NCBI RefSeq assembly: GCF_029813115.1
Contig: NZ_JAPZDS010000003.1
Coordinates: 124,001-188,000, forward strand
Length of the DNA: 64,000 nt
Reading direction: 5' to 3'
DNA from: Aureimonas sp. SK2
GTDB lineage: Bacteria; Pseudomonadota; Alphaproteobacteria; Rhizobiales; Rhizobiaceae
The notes under the pieces are model-generated. The model saw only the letters and a list, made by a program, of their open reading frames with translations, made no database searches and was not told where the DNA came from. This document shows, in pieces, positions 63,970 through 64,000 of this stretch; the first letter of the stretch is position 1; each line of letters starts with the position of its first letter. Made by a program: the position numbers and the translations under genes.

Positions 63970-64000
63970 CGACAGGGCCGCCGAACGAAGCGCACGGCAT

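Overview
The window is GC-rich chromosomal DNA from an alphaproteobacterium, almost certainly of the order Hyphomicrobiales (Rhizobiales). Supporting signs are the purC-purS-purQ-purL-bolA-grxD block with a DUF1476 (ATP synthase zeta inhibitor) gene beside purC, the recJ-glpX-hom-aminotransferase block, a CspA-DUF192 pair, a Usg-family gene, an NDUFS4-type complex I subunit and a class I PHA synthase. A family such as Aurantimonadaceae is possible, but that is only a guess. I see no insertion sequence, prophage, CRISPR array or rRNA operon.

Layout. 1-5860: a leftward sugar-uptake and lactonase operon (ATPase, permease, binding protein, EthD-like barrel, SMP-30 lactonase, second EthD-like barrel). 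It runs into a LacI-family repressor cut by the left edge; two LacI-type operators lie in its promoter regions. 6086-19298: a glycine betaine catabolism island. It holds an FAD/folate dimethylglycine dehydrogenase-like enzyme, ETF alpha and beta, two GlxA/AraC-type regulators, a betaine/choline ABC importer (binding protein, permease, ATPase), a YbaK-type deacylase, and the Rieske oxygenase GbcA with its reductase GbcB. Together they would import betaine, demethylate it to dimethylglycine and then sarcosine, and pass electrons to the ETF. A TGTCGC motif recurs in its promoters.

19332-24951: a kinase-fold ROK protein whose halves are in swapped order (apparent circular permutation), three tRNA genes (Arg-UCU, Pro-UGG, Glu-UUC), NDUFS4, DUF192, a two-domain cold-shock protein, gloA, an M15-type lipoprotein peptidase and an HD hydrolase. 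25025-35154: recJ, glpX, hom, an AlaC-like aminotransferase, a lipoprotein, phaC, map, radC and usg (with a CtrA-like box upstream). 35295-40075: a molybdenum-hydroxylase maturation operon (MoxR ATPase, CoxE, two XdhC parts, MobA-like protein) without structural enzyme genes. 40125-48656: a flavin reductase, livGFHM, a DUF3140 gene with an apparent nonsense mutation, livK, a second binding protein and a P1 peptidase.

48741-64000: purB, an EEP-family phosphatase/nuclease and a divergent cardiolipin-synthase-like gene, an alpha/beta hydrolase lacking its serine, an HpcH-type aldolase, DUF1476, the purCSQL block with two small lipoproteins inserted between purQ and purL, bolA, grxD, a Bcr/CflA efflux pump, an inositol monophosphatase, ttcA and rpsD.

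The most unusual items are the permuted ROK protein, the DUF3140 nonsense codon, the serine-less hydrolase, the promoter/operator pair tied to the truncated LacI gene, and the TGTCGC repeats in the betaine island. All functions are read from sequence motifs and context only.
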